A stretch of 20,081 nt of DNA, taken from contig CAJJYO010000005.1 of the NCBI GenBank assembly GCA_905197385.1, positions 1-20,081 of the forward strand. The letters run 5' to 3'. Shown piece by piece: positions 7,954 through 14,825 of the stretch. This stretch comes from an uncultured Collinsella sp. GTDB taxonomy: Bacteria; Actinomycetota; Coriobacteriia; Coriobacteriales; Coriobacteriaceae. The notes beneath the pieces were generated by a model. It had not been told where the DNA came from. It worked only from the letters and a program-made list of their open reading frames with translations, and ran no database searches. The position numbers and the translations under genes were made by a program. Positions within the stretch are counted from its first letter, which is position 1. Each line of letters begins with the position of its first letter.

Positions 7954-8003
7954 TTTACTCCCCGGACATGCCGGAAATGCCTCCGCGTGCAACGGGGAGT
8001 AAA
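7954..8003. repeat. 10-bp inverted repeat at the island-proximal end of the array
   Basis: TTTACTCCCC (7954-7963) and GGGGAGTAAA (7994-8003) are perfect inverted arms around 30 bases. This is the longest paired form of the guaA-end motif and the one closest to the integration genes. Confidence 0.5.
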
Positions 8004-8090
8004 AACTCAGCATACGCAGGAGCGAGCGGCGCTCACCGCCTAACCTGGCGTTCTGATTTGGTTGCGTTGATTGCAAATAGCTAGGAGTCG

Positions 8091-8504
8091 CTACAGCGAG
8101 GCTTTCCAGTCCTCGTACTCGCTGTCGTCGATCTCGCCGTTCTCGAGCTGCGCGCGCTTCTCTGCCCACAGCTTGATGGTCATCGCGGCTTTGGGTGCGT
8201 GCGGAGCCTTGGGGTTCAGGGGGAGCCCCGAGCCGTCGGCTGCGGGCACGATGCCGAAGGAGTCCTCCAGCCGCACGAGCAGCGACATGAGGTCGCCTGC
8301 GGTCTCGACGCCGTAATCCTTGAGGGCGTTGACGGACACGCCGAGCGCTGCGGCGATGGATTCGAGCAGCTCGGGCTTCACGGCGCGGATGCCGCTCTCG
8401 TAGTGGCGCACGGCCCCTTCGGTCAGGCCGACCGCCTCGGCGAGCTGCGCCTGCGTCATGCCGCGCAACTTGCGGTACCGCCTTATGTTCTCGCCTACGG
8501 ACAT
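8091..8504 (-). CDS. XRE-family repressor of the integration module
   Basis: A 137-aa regulator with an N-terminal Cro/CI HTH: MSVGENIRRYRKLRGMTQ, then AQLAEAVGLTEGAVRHYESG as the helix-turn-helix (about residues 17-38). A C-terminal acidic, charged tail follows, ending near KLWAEKRAQLENGEIDDSEYEDW. ATG 8504 is chosen because AGGAGGAGG lies just upstream; the frame is open further to 8564 but that would run through the operator region. It is divergent from the excisionase-like gene and the two share a 140-bp region with repeated GTACG boxes, as in phage-type lysogeny switches. It probably represses both itself and the xis-int genes. No LexA-like self-cleavage domain is seen. Confidence 0.85.
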   Translation of the reverse strand: MSVGENIRRYRKLRGMTQAQLAEAVGLTEGAVRHYESGIRAVKPELLESIAAALGVSVNALKDYGVETAGDLMSLLVRLEDSFGIVPAADGSGLPLNPKAPHAPKAAMTIKLWAEKRAQLENGEIDDSEYEDWKASL

Positions 8505-8544
8505 GCGCCCTCCTCCTGGAATTACGTACCAACATATCTTATCA

Positions 8545-8627
8545 GCGTACGCAAATGTACGCAATTCTATTGACAGTACAGATATGTACGTTTACTCTGA
8601 ATCTGTAAACCGTACGTATGCGTACGC
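8545..8627. promoter_or_regulatory. Operators with paired GTACG boxes flanking the divergent promoters
   Basis: GTACG occurs at 8547-8551, 8557-8561, 8586-8590, 8612-8616 and 8622-8626. The outer boxes form two pairs exactly 10 bp apart, and GCGTACGC (8545-8552, 8620-8627) is the palindromic end of each pair. The pairs are mirror images around the rightward promoter. A possible leftward promoter (TTGCGT, 17 bp, TAAGAT) overlaps the left pair. The XRE protein at 8091 is the likely binder. Confidence 0.6.
8570..8598 (+). promoter_or_regulatory. Sigma-70-type promoter for the xis-int genes
   Basis: TTGACA (8570-8575), a 17-bp spacer, then TACTCT (8593-8598). The expected start is near 8605, about 40 bases before the excisionase-like ATG. 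The central GTACG box lies within the spacer. Confidence 0.65.
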
Positions 8628-8644
8628 TGTTGATAGGAGGAACC

Positions 8645-8848
8645 ATGGACGAGAGGGTGGCGAAGACGCCGAGGCCGCACATGCTGGACGCCGACGAGGT
8701 CGCGGAGCTGCTGAGGATCAAGAAAGGCAGCGCCTACGAGGTGATCAGGAAGATAAACGCCGAGCAGGAGGCGCGCGGGCGCGTGGTGATCCGCGGGCGC
8801 GTCCGGAGCGACGTCTTCGACGCCTTGTACTTCCCGGAGGTGGACTGA
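8645..8848 (+). CDS. Excisionase-like helix-turn-helix protein (67 aa)
   Basis: A small DNA-binding protein of the excisionase/MerR-like winged-HTH type: MLDADEVAELLRIKKGSAYEVIRKINAEQEARG spans the domain. Proteins like this usually sit just before integrase genes and act as recombination directionality factors or regulators. ATG 8645 has AGGAGG 4 bases upstream; the frame is open to 8618 but those codons lie inside the operator. Its stop is one base before the integrase ATG, so the two are co-transcribed and probably coupled. Confidence 0.8.
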   Translation: MDERVAKTPRPHMLDADEVAELLRIKKGSAYEVIRKINAEQEARGRVVIRGRVRSDVFDALYFPEVD

Positions 8849-8849
8849 C

Positions 8850-9920
8850 ATGCCCGTGTATAAGGACGACAACAACGGCACGTTCTACGTGCAGTGCTAC
8901 TACCGCGACGCCCGCGGCTCGAAGCGCCACAAGACGAAGCGCGGCTTCTCCTCCGAGGTGGAGGCCGCCGTGTGGGAAGGCCAGTTCAAGAGCCTTAACG
9001 GCGGGGCCATGGATATGACGTTCTCCGAGTTCGTCGAGGTGTACGCCTCCGAGGTGAAGCCTCGCATACGCGAGCACACGTGGATCACCAAGGAGTACAT
9101 CATCAACGACAAGCTCGTGCCGTTCTTCGGTGACATGCGCATGTGCGACGTGAGGCCGATCGACGTCATCAGGTGGCAAAACGAGCTCACCGAGCACCGG
9201 GACGCCGAGGGGAAGTCCTGGGCGCCGACCTACCTGCGCACGGTAAATAACCAACTGAACGCCATCTTCAACCATGCCGAGCGCTACTACGGCCTCACCG
9301 ACAACCCGGTGCGCAGGGTCGACAAGATAGGCTCGAAGAAGGGCGGCGAGATGCAGTTCTGGACCAAGGACGAGTACCTGAGGTTCAGCGAGGCCGTCAT
9401 GGACAAGCCGCTCTCGTTCCATGCCTTCGAGCTGCTCTACTGGACGGGCATACGCTGCGGCGAGCTTCTGGCGCTCACGCCGTCCGACTTCATGCTGGAG
9501 AGCTCCCGGCTTCGCATCAACAAGTCGTACCAGAGCCTCCACGGCGTGGACACCGTGACCGACCCCAAGACGCCCAAGTCGGTGCGCACGATTGTCATGC
9601 CCGCCTTCCTGCGCGACGAGATGGCGGACTTCATCGAGCTGCGCGACGACGTTGCGCCCGACGAGCGCCTGTTCGCCGTGACCAAGCACTTCCTGGCCCA
9701 CGAGATGGAGCGCGGGTGCAAGGCGTCTGGAGTGAAGCGCATCCGCGTACACGACATACGCCACAGCCATGTGAGCCTGCTGATCGAGATGGGCTTCTCC
9801 GCGCTGGCCATCGCCGAGCGCATGGGCCACGAGGCGGTGGACATCACCTACCGCTACGCGCACCTGTTCCCCACGAAGCAGGACGAGATGGCCGCCGCGC
9901 TCGACGGAGCGAGGGGGTAA
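8850..9920 (+). CDS. Tyrosine site-specific integrase of the mobile element
   Basis: A 356-aa phage/Tn916-type integrase that would insert and excise the element. The N-terminal 60 residues (YKDDNNGTFYVQCYYRDARGSKRHKTKRGF) look like an arm-binding beta-sheet domain, followed by a SAM-like core-binding domain. The catalytic domain has Arg202 in WTGIRCGELL, His301/Arg304 in HDIRHSH, His327 in MGHEAV and nucleophile Tyr336 in YRYAHL, so it appears intact. ATG 8850 has GGAGG upstream inside the excisionase-like gene. The gene points away from guaA and lies about 1.4 kb from it, with the repeat array between, which fits a guaA 3'-end integrase. It is distinct from the recombinase at 14806. Confidence 0.93.
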   Translation: MPVYKDDNNGTFYVQCYYRDARGSKRHKTKRGFSSEVEAAVWEGQFKSLNGGAMDMTFSEFVEVYASEVKPRIREHTWITKEYIINDKLVPFFGDMRMCDVRPIDVIRWQNELTEHRDAEGKSWAPTYLRTVNNQLNAIFNHAERYYGLTDNPVRRVDKIGSKKGGEMQFWTKDEYLRFSEAVMDKPLSFHAFELLYWTGIRCGELLALTPSDFMLESSRLRINKSYQSLHGVDTVTDPKTPKSVRTIVMPAFLRDEMADFIELRDDVAPDERLFAVTKHFLAHEMERGCKASGVKRIRVHDIRHSHVSLLIEMGFSALAIAERMGHEAVDITYRYAHLFPTKQDEMAAALDGARG

Positions 9921-9925
9921 GAAGG

Positions 9926-10330
9926 ATGCCGTGCGAGAACAGCGCCCGCAAGCGCAGCAAGACGATGGCGTTTCGCTGCACGCCCGAAGAGCACAAGCTC
10001 ATATGCGAGATGGCTGCCTGGAGCGGCATGAGCAGGCAGGACTACATCATCGCCAAGCTCACCGATACCCAAGTTGAGGTGAGGCCCTCTGTGAGCGTTC
10101 AGAAGGCGCTGAAGGGCTCGATGGCGGCGTTGGCCAAGGAGGTCCGGCTGGCGGCATCCTACGGCGAGTTGAGCGATTCTCTGCAGATGAGGCTCTTCCT
10201 GGCGCTCAGCGAGCCGATAGACGCACCAGCGGAAGAGGAACCGCAAACGAAGGCGCCCTCGGCTGTGCCGAAGACGCCTGAAGCTGGCGCCGATGGCGAC
10301 ATGAGTATCTTCGGGATGGGGCGCGGGTAG
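9926..10330 (+). CDS. MobC-like relaxosome accessory protein
   Basis: A 134-aa protein with an N-terminal ribbon-helix-helix-like segment, KTMAFRCTPEEHKLI, followed by MSRQDYIIAKL, the pattern seen in MobC-type plasmid mobilisation proteins that help a relaxase nick the transfer origin. The C-terminal third is an acidic, Pro/Ala-rich tail. ATG 9926 has GAGGGGG 8 bases before it, in the end of the integrase gene. It follows the integrase by 5 bases, so it is part of the same operon. No relaxase is visible in the window; either it lies elsewhere in the element or this is a stand-alone RHH regulator. Confidence 0.65.
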   Translation: MPCENSARKRSKTMAFRCTPEEHKLICEMAAWSGMSRQDYIIAKLTDTQVEVRPSVSVQKALKGSMAALAKEVRLAASYGELSDSLQMRLFLALSEPIDAPAEEEPQTKAPSAVPKTPEAGADGDMSIFGMGRG

Positions 10331-10413
10331 CGTAATATCCGAAGCTATCCTTGAAGAGTGGACGCGAAATTGGTTCTTGATCCATGTGCGCAAAAGCAGA
10401 AGATGGGACCCAT

Positions 10414-10434
10414 ACGCTGATGAAGGGTGATGAG
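10414..10434 (-). repeat. Repeat B, copy 1 (LITLHQR end of left cassette)
   Basis: ACGCTGATGAAGGGTGATGAG, read on the + strand in two parts as ACGCTGATGAAG and GGTGATGAG; it encodes the LITLHQR end on the - strand. Confidence 0.75.
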
Positions 10435-10882
10435 GGTGTCAATGCGTCCCAAACAAGCTGAAATCACCCGTTGCTCTTCGAGATTTACTGGCATTGTGAC
10501 TTCGATATCCGCGAATCTGTTGTATTTCAGAGTCTGGGTATCTTTCGAGTTTCCCTGCGAATCGCACAGATATTTATATAACATCTCAGGCCGCTTCAGA
10601 AGATAGCCAAAGCATGTTGAGTCTAGCTCGATGACAGGTCTAGCAACTACGTAAGCTGGGCTAACAATACCATCGTAATCACTTGACCCAACAGCGCCCT
10701 GCCACATTCGCATGCTGTTGTAGACAACGTCACCCTTGTGAACCACTTTGTAATTCGCGAGGCTCGCACCCGGATTTGTATCCCTGTTCGATTCCGATGC
10801 GGGATATATTCCTTTAGCCACACTGACAGATAGGATCTCCATTGACGATGAGCGCTCATTGCTTTCGAAGAATAATCCCCCC

Positions 10883-10899
10883 AACTTACGCTGTTCCCA
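10883..10899 (-). repeat. Repeat A, copy 1 (WEQRKL end of left cassette)
   Basis: AACTTACGCTGTTCCCA, the reverse complement of the A sites at 14257 and 16297. It stands 20 bases from the possible hsdR -10 box. Confidence 0.8.
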
Positions 10900-10918
10900 G
10901 GTAGATGTACCTATGTCT

Positions 10919-10924
10919 TATAAT
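10919..10924 (+). promoter_or_regulatory. Possible -10 box for hsdR
   Basis: A consensus TATAAT lies 54 bases before the hsdR ATG in AT-rich sequence. No convincing -35 is found at the right distance, so this is tentative. Confidence 0.35.
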
Positions 10925-10977
10925 GATTGCCAATAGTTAAGTGCATAACTTTTTGCAGTTCGTAGATAGGTTTCGCC

Positions 10978-13900
10978 ATGGTTTTCGATAAAGAGGCCGC
11001 GTTCGAGGAAGCGGTCATCACCGTGCTGAAGCAGCACGGCTGGGACGACGCGGGGGGCGTGCTTCGCTATCCCACCGAGCAGGACCTCATCAACAACTGG
11101 GCGAAGATTCTATTCCAGAACAACGCCGACATAGACCGCCTGAACGGCTGCCCTCTCACCCAGGGCGAGATGGCGCAGGTCATCGAACAAATCGAAACGC
11201 TCAAGACCCCGCTCGCGCTCAACGGGTTCATCAACGGAAAGACTGTCGCCATCACGCGCGACAACCCAGACGATGCACTTCATCTGGGCAAGGAGGTGAG
11301 CCTGAAAATCTATGATCGTCAGGAGATTGCAGCCGGCCAGAGCCGCTACCAGATCGCTCAGCAGCCTGTCTATCCTGCGAAGAGCAAGATCTTGAACGAC
11401 CGTCGCGGAGACTTGTGCCTGCTCATCAACGGCATGCCGGTCATCCATATCGAACTCAAGCGCAGCGGCATCCCCGTCAGCCAGGCCACCGGTCAGATCG
11501 AGAAGTATGCCCACGAGGGCGTGTTCACCGGGCTCTTCCGCCTGACGCAGATCTTCGTGGGGATGACCCCCGACGAGGCGCGCTATTTCGCCAACCCCGG
11601 CACGGGCGCGTTCAACCCGAACTTCTTCTTCCACTGGGAGGACTTCAACAACGAGCCCGTCTGCGCGGGCGACAAACCCGGAACAGACGAATGGAAGCGC
11701 TTCACCTCCACGCTGCTCTCCATCCCTATGGCACACCAGCTCATCGGCTTCTATACCGTGGCGGATAGCTCGGACGGCTGTTTGAAGGTCATGCGGAGCT
11801 ACCAGTACTACGCGGCTTCTGCCATATCCGACAAGGTGCGCAGATGCAAGTGGGACGAGAGGCCCAAGAGCAGCGCCCCGGGGCGTCCTGGCGGCTATAT
11901 ATGGCATACCACCGGCTCCGGCAAGACCATGACGAGCTTCAAGTCGGCCCAGCTCATAGCCGACTCACACGACGCCGACAAGGTGGTCTTCCTCATGGAC
12001 CGCATCGAGCTGGGCACGCAGTCGCTCTCCGAGTACCGCGCATTCGCCGATGACGCCGATGACGTGCAGGGGACCGAGAACACGCAGGTGCTGAAGTCGA
12101 AGCTCGCGAGCGACGACCCCAAGAACCGCCTCATCGTGACCTCTATCCAGAAGATGAGCAACGTGAAGGCCGGCGAGGGCAGGATCACCCAGGCGGAACT
12201 CGACCGCCTGGGTGCCAAGCGGATTGTGTTCGTTATAGACGAGTGCCACCGCTCAACCTTCGGCGACATGCTCCAGGACATACGCCGGGCTTTCCCAAAC
12301 GCGCTGTTCTTCGGTTTCACGGGCACGCCGATCCTCGACGAGAACCAGAAGAAAGGCTCCACCACCGCCATGGTGTTCGGCGAGTGCCTGCACCGCTACA
12401 GCATCGCCGACGGCATCCGTGACGGCAATGTGCTGGGCTTCGACCCGTACATGGTGACGACCTTCGACGACCACGACGTACGCGAGGCCGTGGCCCTCGA
12501 GCAGGCTAAGGCCTCGAGCGTCGGCGAGGCCATCTCCGACGAGCGCAAGAGCAAGGTCTTCTATCACTACATGGACCAGGCGAAGGTCCCCATGGGTCCC
12601 ATGGTTGACGGCGCCGGCAACCACATCAAGGGCATCGAGGACTTCCTGACCCGCGCCCAGTACTGGCCCGATACGCCGCACCACGGCAAGGTCGTCGAGG
12701 ACGTGCTGCGGCGCTTCCCTGTGCTTTCCCACGGTGGCAAGTTCCACGCAATTCTGGCGACGAGCTCCATCCCCGAGGCCATTGATTACTACCGCGCCTT
12801 CAAGAGGGAGGCGCCGCAGATGAAGGTGACGGCGCTCTTCGACCCGAGCATCGACAACGATGCCGGCTCCACTGTGAAGGAGGACGCCCTGGTCGAGCTT
12901 ATCGAGGACTACAACAAAGCGTATGGCCAGGAGTTCACCATTCCCACCTGGCCCGCCATGAAGAAGGACATCTCAGCGCGCCTTTCTCATAAGAAGCCCT
13001 ACGTCAACGTCGACGCCAACCGCGAGAGCCGCATCGACCTGCTCATCGTGGTGGACCAGATGCTCACGGGCTTCGACTCCAAGTGGCTCAACACGCTCTA
13101 TCTCGACAAGGTCATCGACTACGAGAGCATCATCCAGGCCTTCAGCCGCACCAACCGCCTGTTCGGCCCTGACAAACCCTTCGGCACCATCCGCTATTAC
13201 CGCCGTCCCCATACTATGAAGGGCTACATCGAGGCCGCGGTGAAGCTGTACTCGGGCGACCGCCCGCTCGACATGTTCGTGCAGAAGCTCCCGGACAATA
13301 TCGCGCTGATGGACGCGCGCCTTCAGGAGATACTCATGGTCTTCGAGGCAGCTGGCGTAGGAGACCTCTCCAAGCTCCCCGCATCGCAGGAAGCCAGGCG
13401 TAAGTTCGCCAAGGAGTTCGTCGAGCTCAACGAGTTCCTCGAGGCCGCGAAGGTGCAGGGCTTCACATGGGAGCAGGACACCTATGAATTCGAGGAGGAG
13501 CCGGAAGAAGGCGAGCTGAGCGGCAAATCCTTCTTCGTGCAGCCGGTCATCGACGAGCGGACCTATCTCATCCTCGTGCAGCGCTACAAGGAGCTGTTCG
13601 CAGGAGGGGGCGGCCCTGGCGACGCGCCTGAAGCGCCCTACGAGCTTGATGGTCATATAACTGAGATCGACACGGGGCTCATAGACAGCGACTACATGAA
13701 CGCGAACTTCGAGAAGTGGCTGAAATGCCTTGAGCAGGACGACGAGGGGCTCGCCGCCGCGCGCGAGGAGCTCCACCGATCGTTCGCGTCCCTGAGCCAG
13801 GATGACCAGCGCTTCGCCGAGCTGTTCCTTCACGACGTCGAACGAGGGGACGCCGCCCTGGAAGACGGCATGACGCTGAGGGATTACATCACGACCTATG

Positions 13901-14178
13901 CACGCAGGGCGAAAAACGCTCAGGTCGAGCGAGTCGTTGAGGCGCTCGGCATAGATGGCGATCTTCTTGCCACTATGGCTGCGCTCGACCTTGCGGAATC
14001 GAACATTAACGAGTTCGGGCGCTTCGACGATTTGAAGGACTCGGTGGACAAAGCACGCGCCAAGGCCTTCTTTGAGCAGAAGGAGGGCAAGACGCTTCCC
14101 CTGTTCAAGGTGAACACCCGTGCGGCGGCGCTGTTGAAGAAGTTCATCCTGGAAGGCGGCTTCGACATCGACGAATGA
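10978..14178 (+). CDS. hsdR: Type I restriction endonuclease subunit R
   Basis: The motor and nuclease subunit of a type I restriction system, 1066 aa, close to the EcoR124 type. The PD-(D/E)xK nuclease is Asp145 in RRGDLCL with Glu159-Leu-Lys161 in IELK. The helicase part has Walker A TTGSGKT (311-317), DECH (421-424), FTGT (447-450), MLTGFDS near 695 and QAFSRTNR near 720. The C-terminal third is the helical region that contacts the methyltransferase. All motifs look intact. ATG 10978 has only a modest AGATAGG-type site. Its stop overlaps the next start (ATGA at 14175-14178), coupling it to a half hsdS. It is unusual in being apart from, and opposite to, hsdM/hsdS, and in lying between inverted A repeats. 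Confidence 0.96.
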   Translation: MVFDKEAAFEEAVITVLKQHGWDDAGGVLRYPTEQDLINNWAKILFQNNADIDRLNGCPLTQGEMAQVIEQIETLKTPLALNGFINGKTVAITRDNPDDALHLGKEVSLKIYDRQEIAAGQSRYQIAQQPVYPAKSKILNDRRGDLCLLINGMPVIHIELKRSGIPVSQATGQIEKYAHEGVFTGLFRLTQIFVGMTPDEARYFANPGTGAFNPNFFFHWEDFNNEPVCAGDKPGTDEWKRFTSTLLSIPMAHQLIGFYTVADSSDGCLKVMRSYQYYAASAISDKVRRCKWDERPKSSAPGRPGGYIWHTTGSGKTMTSFKSAQLIADSHDADKVVFLMDRIELGTQSLSEYRAFADDADDVQGTENTQVLKSKLASDDPKNRLIVTSIQKMSNVKAGEGRITQAELDRLGAKRIVFVIDECHRSTFGDMLQDIRRAFPNALFFGFTGTPILDENQKKGSTTAMVFGECLHRYSIADGIRDGNVLGFDPYMVTTFDDHDVREAVALEQAKASSVGEAISDERKSKVFYHYMDQAKVPMGPMVDGAGNHIKGIEDFLTRAQYWPDTPHHGKVVEDVLRRFPVLSHGGKFHAILATSSIPEAIDYYRAFKREAPQMKVTALFDPSIDNDAGSTVKEDALVELIEDYNKAYGQEFTIPTWPAMKKDISARLSHKKPYVNVDANRESRIDLLIVVDQMLTGFDSKWLNTLYLDKVIDYESIIQAFSRTNRLFGPDKPFGTIRYYRRPHTMKGYIEAAVKLYSGDRPLDMFVQKLPDNIALMDARLQEILMVFEAAGVGDLSKLPASQEARRKFAKEFVELNEFLEAAKVQGFTWEQDTYEFEEEPEEGELSGKSFFVQPVIDERTYLILVQRYKELFAGGGGPGDAPEAPYELDGHITEIDTGLIDSDYMNANFEKWLKCLEQDDEGLAAAREELHRSFASLSQDDQRFAELFLHDVERGDAALEDGMTLRDYITTYARRAKNAQVERVVEALGIDGDLLATMAALDLAESNINEFGRFDDLKDSVDKARAKAFFEQKEGKTLPLFKVNTRAAALLKKFILEGGFDIDE

Positions 14179-14825
14179 GCGGCGATTTTGAACAGGCGAA
14201 ATCGAGAGTTTGTCAATCCGAGGGGGCGTATGTGAGCGTGCGTCCCCTCGCTTCATCTTGGGAACAGCGTAAGTTGGGCAACTGTGGGACAACCTATGGC
14301 GGTCTGAGCGGTAAAACCAAGGAAGATTTCGGTCATGGCAACGCTAGGTTCGTTCCGTATACCAATGTCTTCGACAATCCCCTGACGGACACAAAGCGGC
14401 TCGAGACAGTCGAAATAGATTCAAGCCAAAACAAAGTTGCGTACGGTGACACGTTCTTCACTGTGTCTTCTGAAACGCCAGATGAAGTTGGCATGTCCTC
14501 AGTTTGGCTCTCTGACCAGGATGATGTTTACCTCAACAGCTTCTGTTTTGGATACAGACAAGATTCAACGTTTGACCCGCATTACCTAGCCTACATGCTC
14601 AGGTCAAGTTCGATTCGTTCCGATCTCACTCTGCTGGCTCAGGGAATCTCTAGATTCAACATCTCCAAGAACAAGGTGATGGAGTTGAGTGTTCCCGTTC
14701 CGTCTGCGGCAGAGCAGAAGCAAATTGGTCAATACTTCGCCCGCCTCGACAGCCTCATCACCCTTCATCAGCGTGAGCCGCCTCACACGATGAAGGAGGG
14801 TAAAAATGTCGATCAGCATCAATGA
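14175..14825 (+). CDS. Half-length HsdS with a single target-recognition domain
   Basis: A 216-aa specificity-subunit half: a 28-residue leader, WEQRKLGNCGTTYGG at repeat A, one TRD, then AAEQKQIGQYFARLDSLITLHQRE at repeat B and a tail encoded by the recombinase leader. A normal HsdS has two TRDs (about 400 aa). The ATG overlaps the hsdR stop; an in-frame GTG at 14232 after GAGGGGG is an alternative start. Its stop lies 20 bases inside the recombinase gene. As it has a start and a promoter-bearing operon, it is probably expressed. Half HsdS proteins of other systems can dimerise to give a palindromic-site enzyme, so it may be functional with the HsdM encoded at the right end. Confidence 0.85.
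   Translation: MSGDFEQAKSRVCQSEGAYVSVRPLASSWEQRKLGNCGTTYGGLSGKTKEDFGHGNARFVPYTNVFDNPLTDTKRLETVEIDSSQNKVAYGDTFFTVSSETPDEVGMSSVWLSDQDDVYLNSFCFGYRQDSTFDPHYLAYMLRSSSIRSDLTLLAQGISRFNISKNKVMELSVPVPSAAEQKQIGQYFARLDSLITLHQREPPHTMKEGKNVDQHQ
14257..14278 (+). repeat. Repeat A, copy 2 (in half hsdS)
   Basis: CTTGGGAACAGCGTAAGTT followed by GGG, encoding WEQRKLG. This + copy faces copy 1 across hsdR and copy 3 across the recombinase gene. Confidence 0.85.
14753..14779 (+). repeat. Repeat B, copy 2; left arm of a 27-bp inverted repeat
   Basis: It encodes the LITLHQRE end of the half HsdS. All 27 bases are repeated inverted at 15751-15777, including the CGTGAGCC variant not found in the other B copies. 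Confidence 0.9.

Larger units (their letters stand above)
7466..8002. repeat. Array of seven GGGAGTAA copies, putative attachment region
   Basis: The exact 8-mer occurs at 7466-7473 (+, end of guaA), 7632-7639 (-), 7712-7719 (+), 7858-7865 (+), 7891-7898 (+), 7955-7962 (-) and 7995-8002 (+). Near-copies include TTATTCCCC (7661-7669) and GTGAGTAA (7567-7574). Chance would give about 0.01 copies in this length. The guaA 3' end is a known insertion target of tyrosine integrases, and an integrase gene follows, so these may be core or arm sites, or scars of repeated integrations. Which copy is the active junction cannot be told without an empty site. The stretch 7627-8090 holds no supported gene. 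Confidence 0.6.
10345..10917 (-). pseudogene. Silent hsdS cassette: one target-recognition domain, no start
   Basis: One HsdS half: from TWEQRKLGGLFFESN at the repeat-A end (10883-10899), through a complete TRD, to LEEQRVISACLGRIDTLITLHQR at the repeat-B end (10414-10434) and a short tail to the stop at 10345. A stop codon at 10918-10920 lies just before the TRD and there is no ATG/GTG in the leader; the internal TTG in repeat A is not a convincing start. It therefore reads as a storage cassette rather than a decayed gene: no internal stop or frameshift is present. It lies back to back with hsdR and is convergent with the mobC-like gene. Confidence 0.85.

Noticed and set aside
7951..8535. Arg/Ala-rich open frame overlapping the XRE repressor
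   Set aside because: Alternative frame of the repressor gene in GC-rich DNA; the repressor has the HTH and ribosome-binding site.
8745..9863. Open frame on the - strand opposite the integrase
   Set aside because: Shadow frame; it runs through the excisionase-like gene too and has no recognisable domain.
12973..14292. Open frame on the - strand opposite the 3' half of hsdR
   Set aside because: Shadow of hsdR, which has clear catalytic motifs on the + strand.
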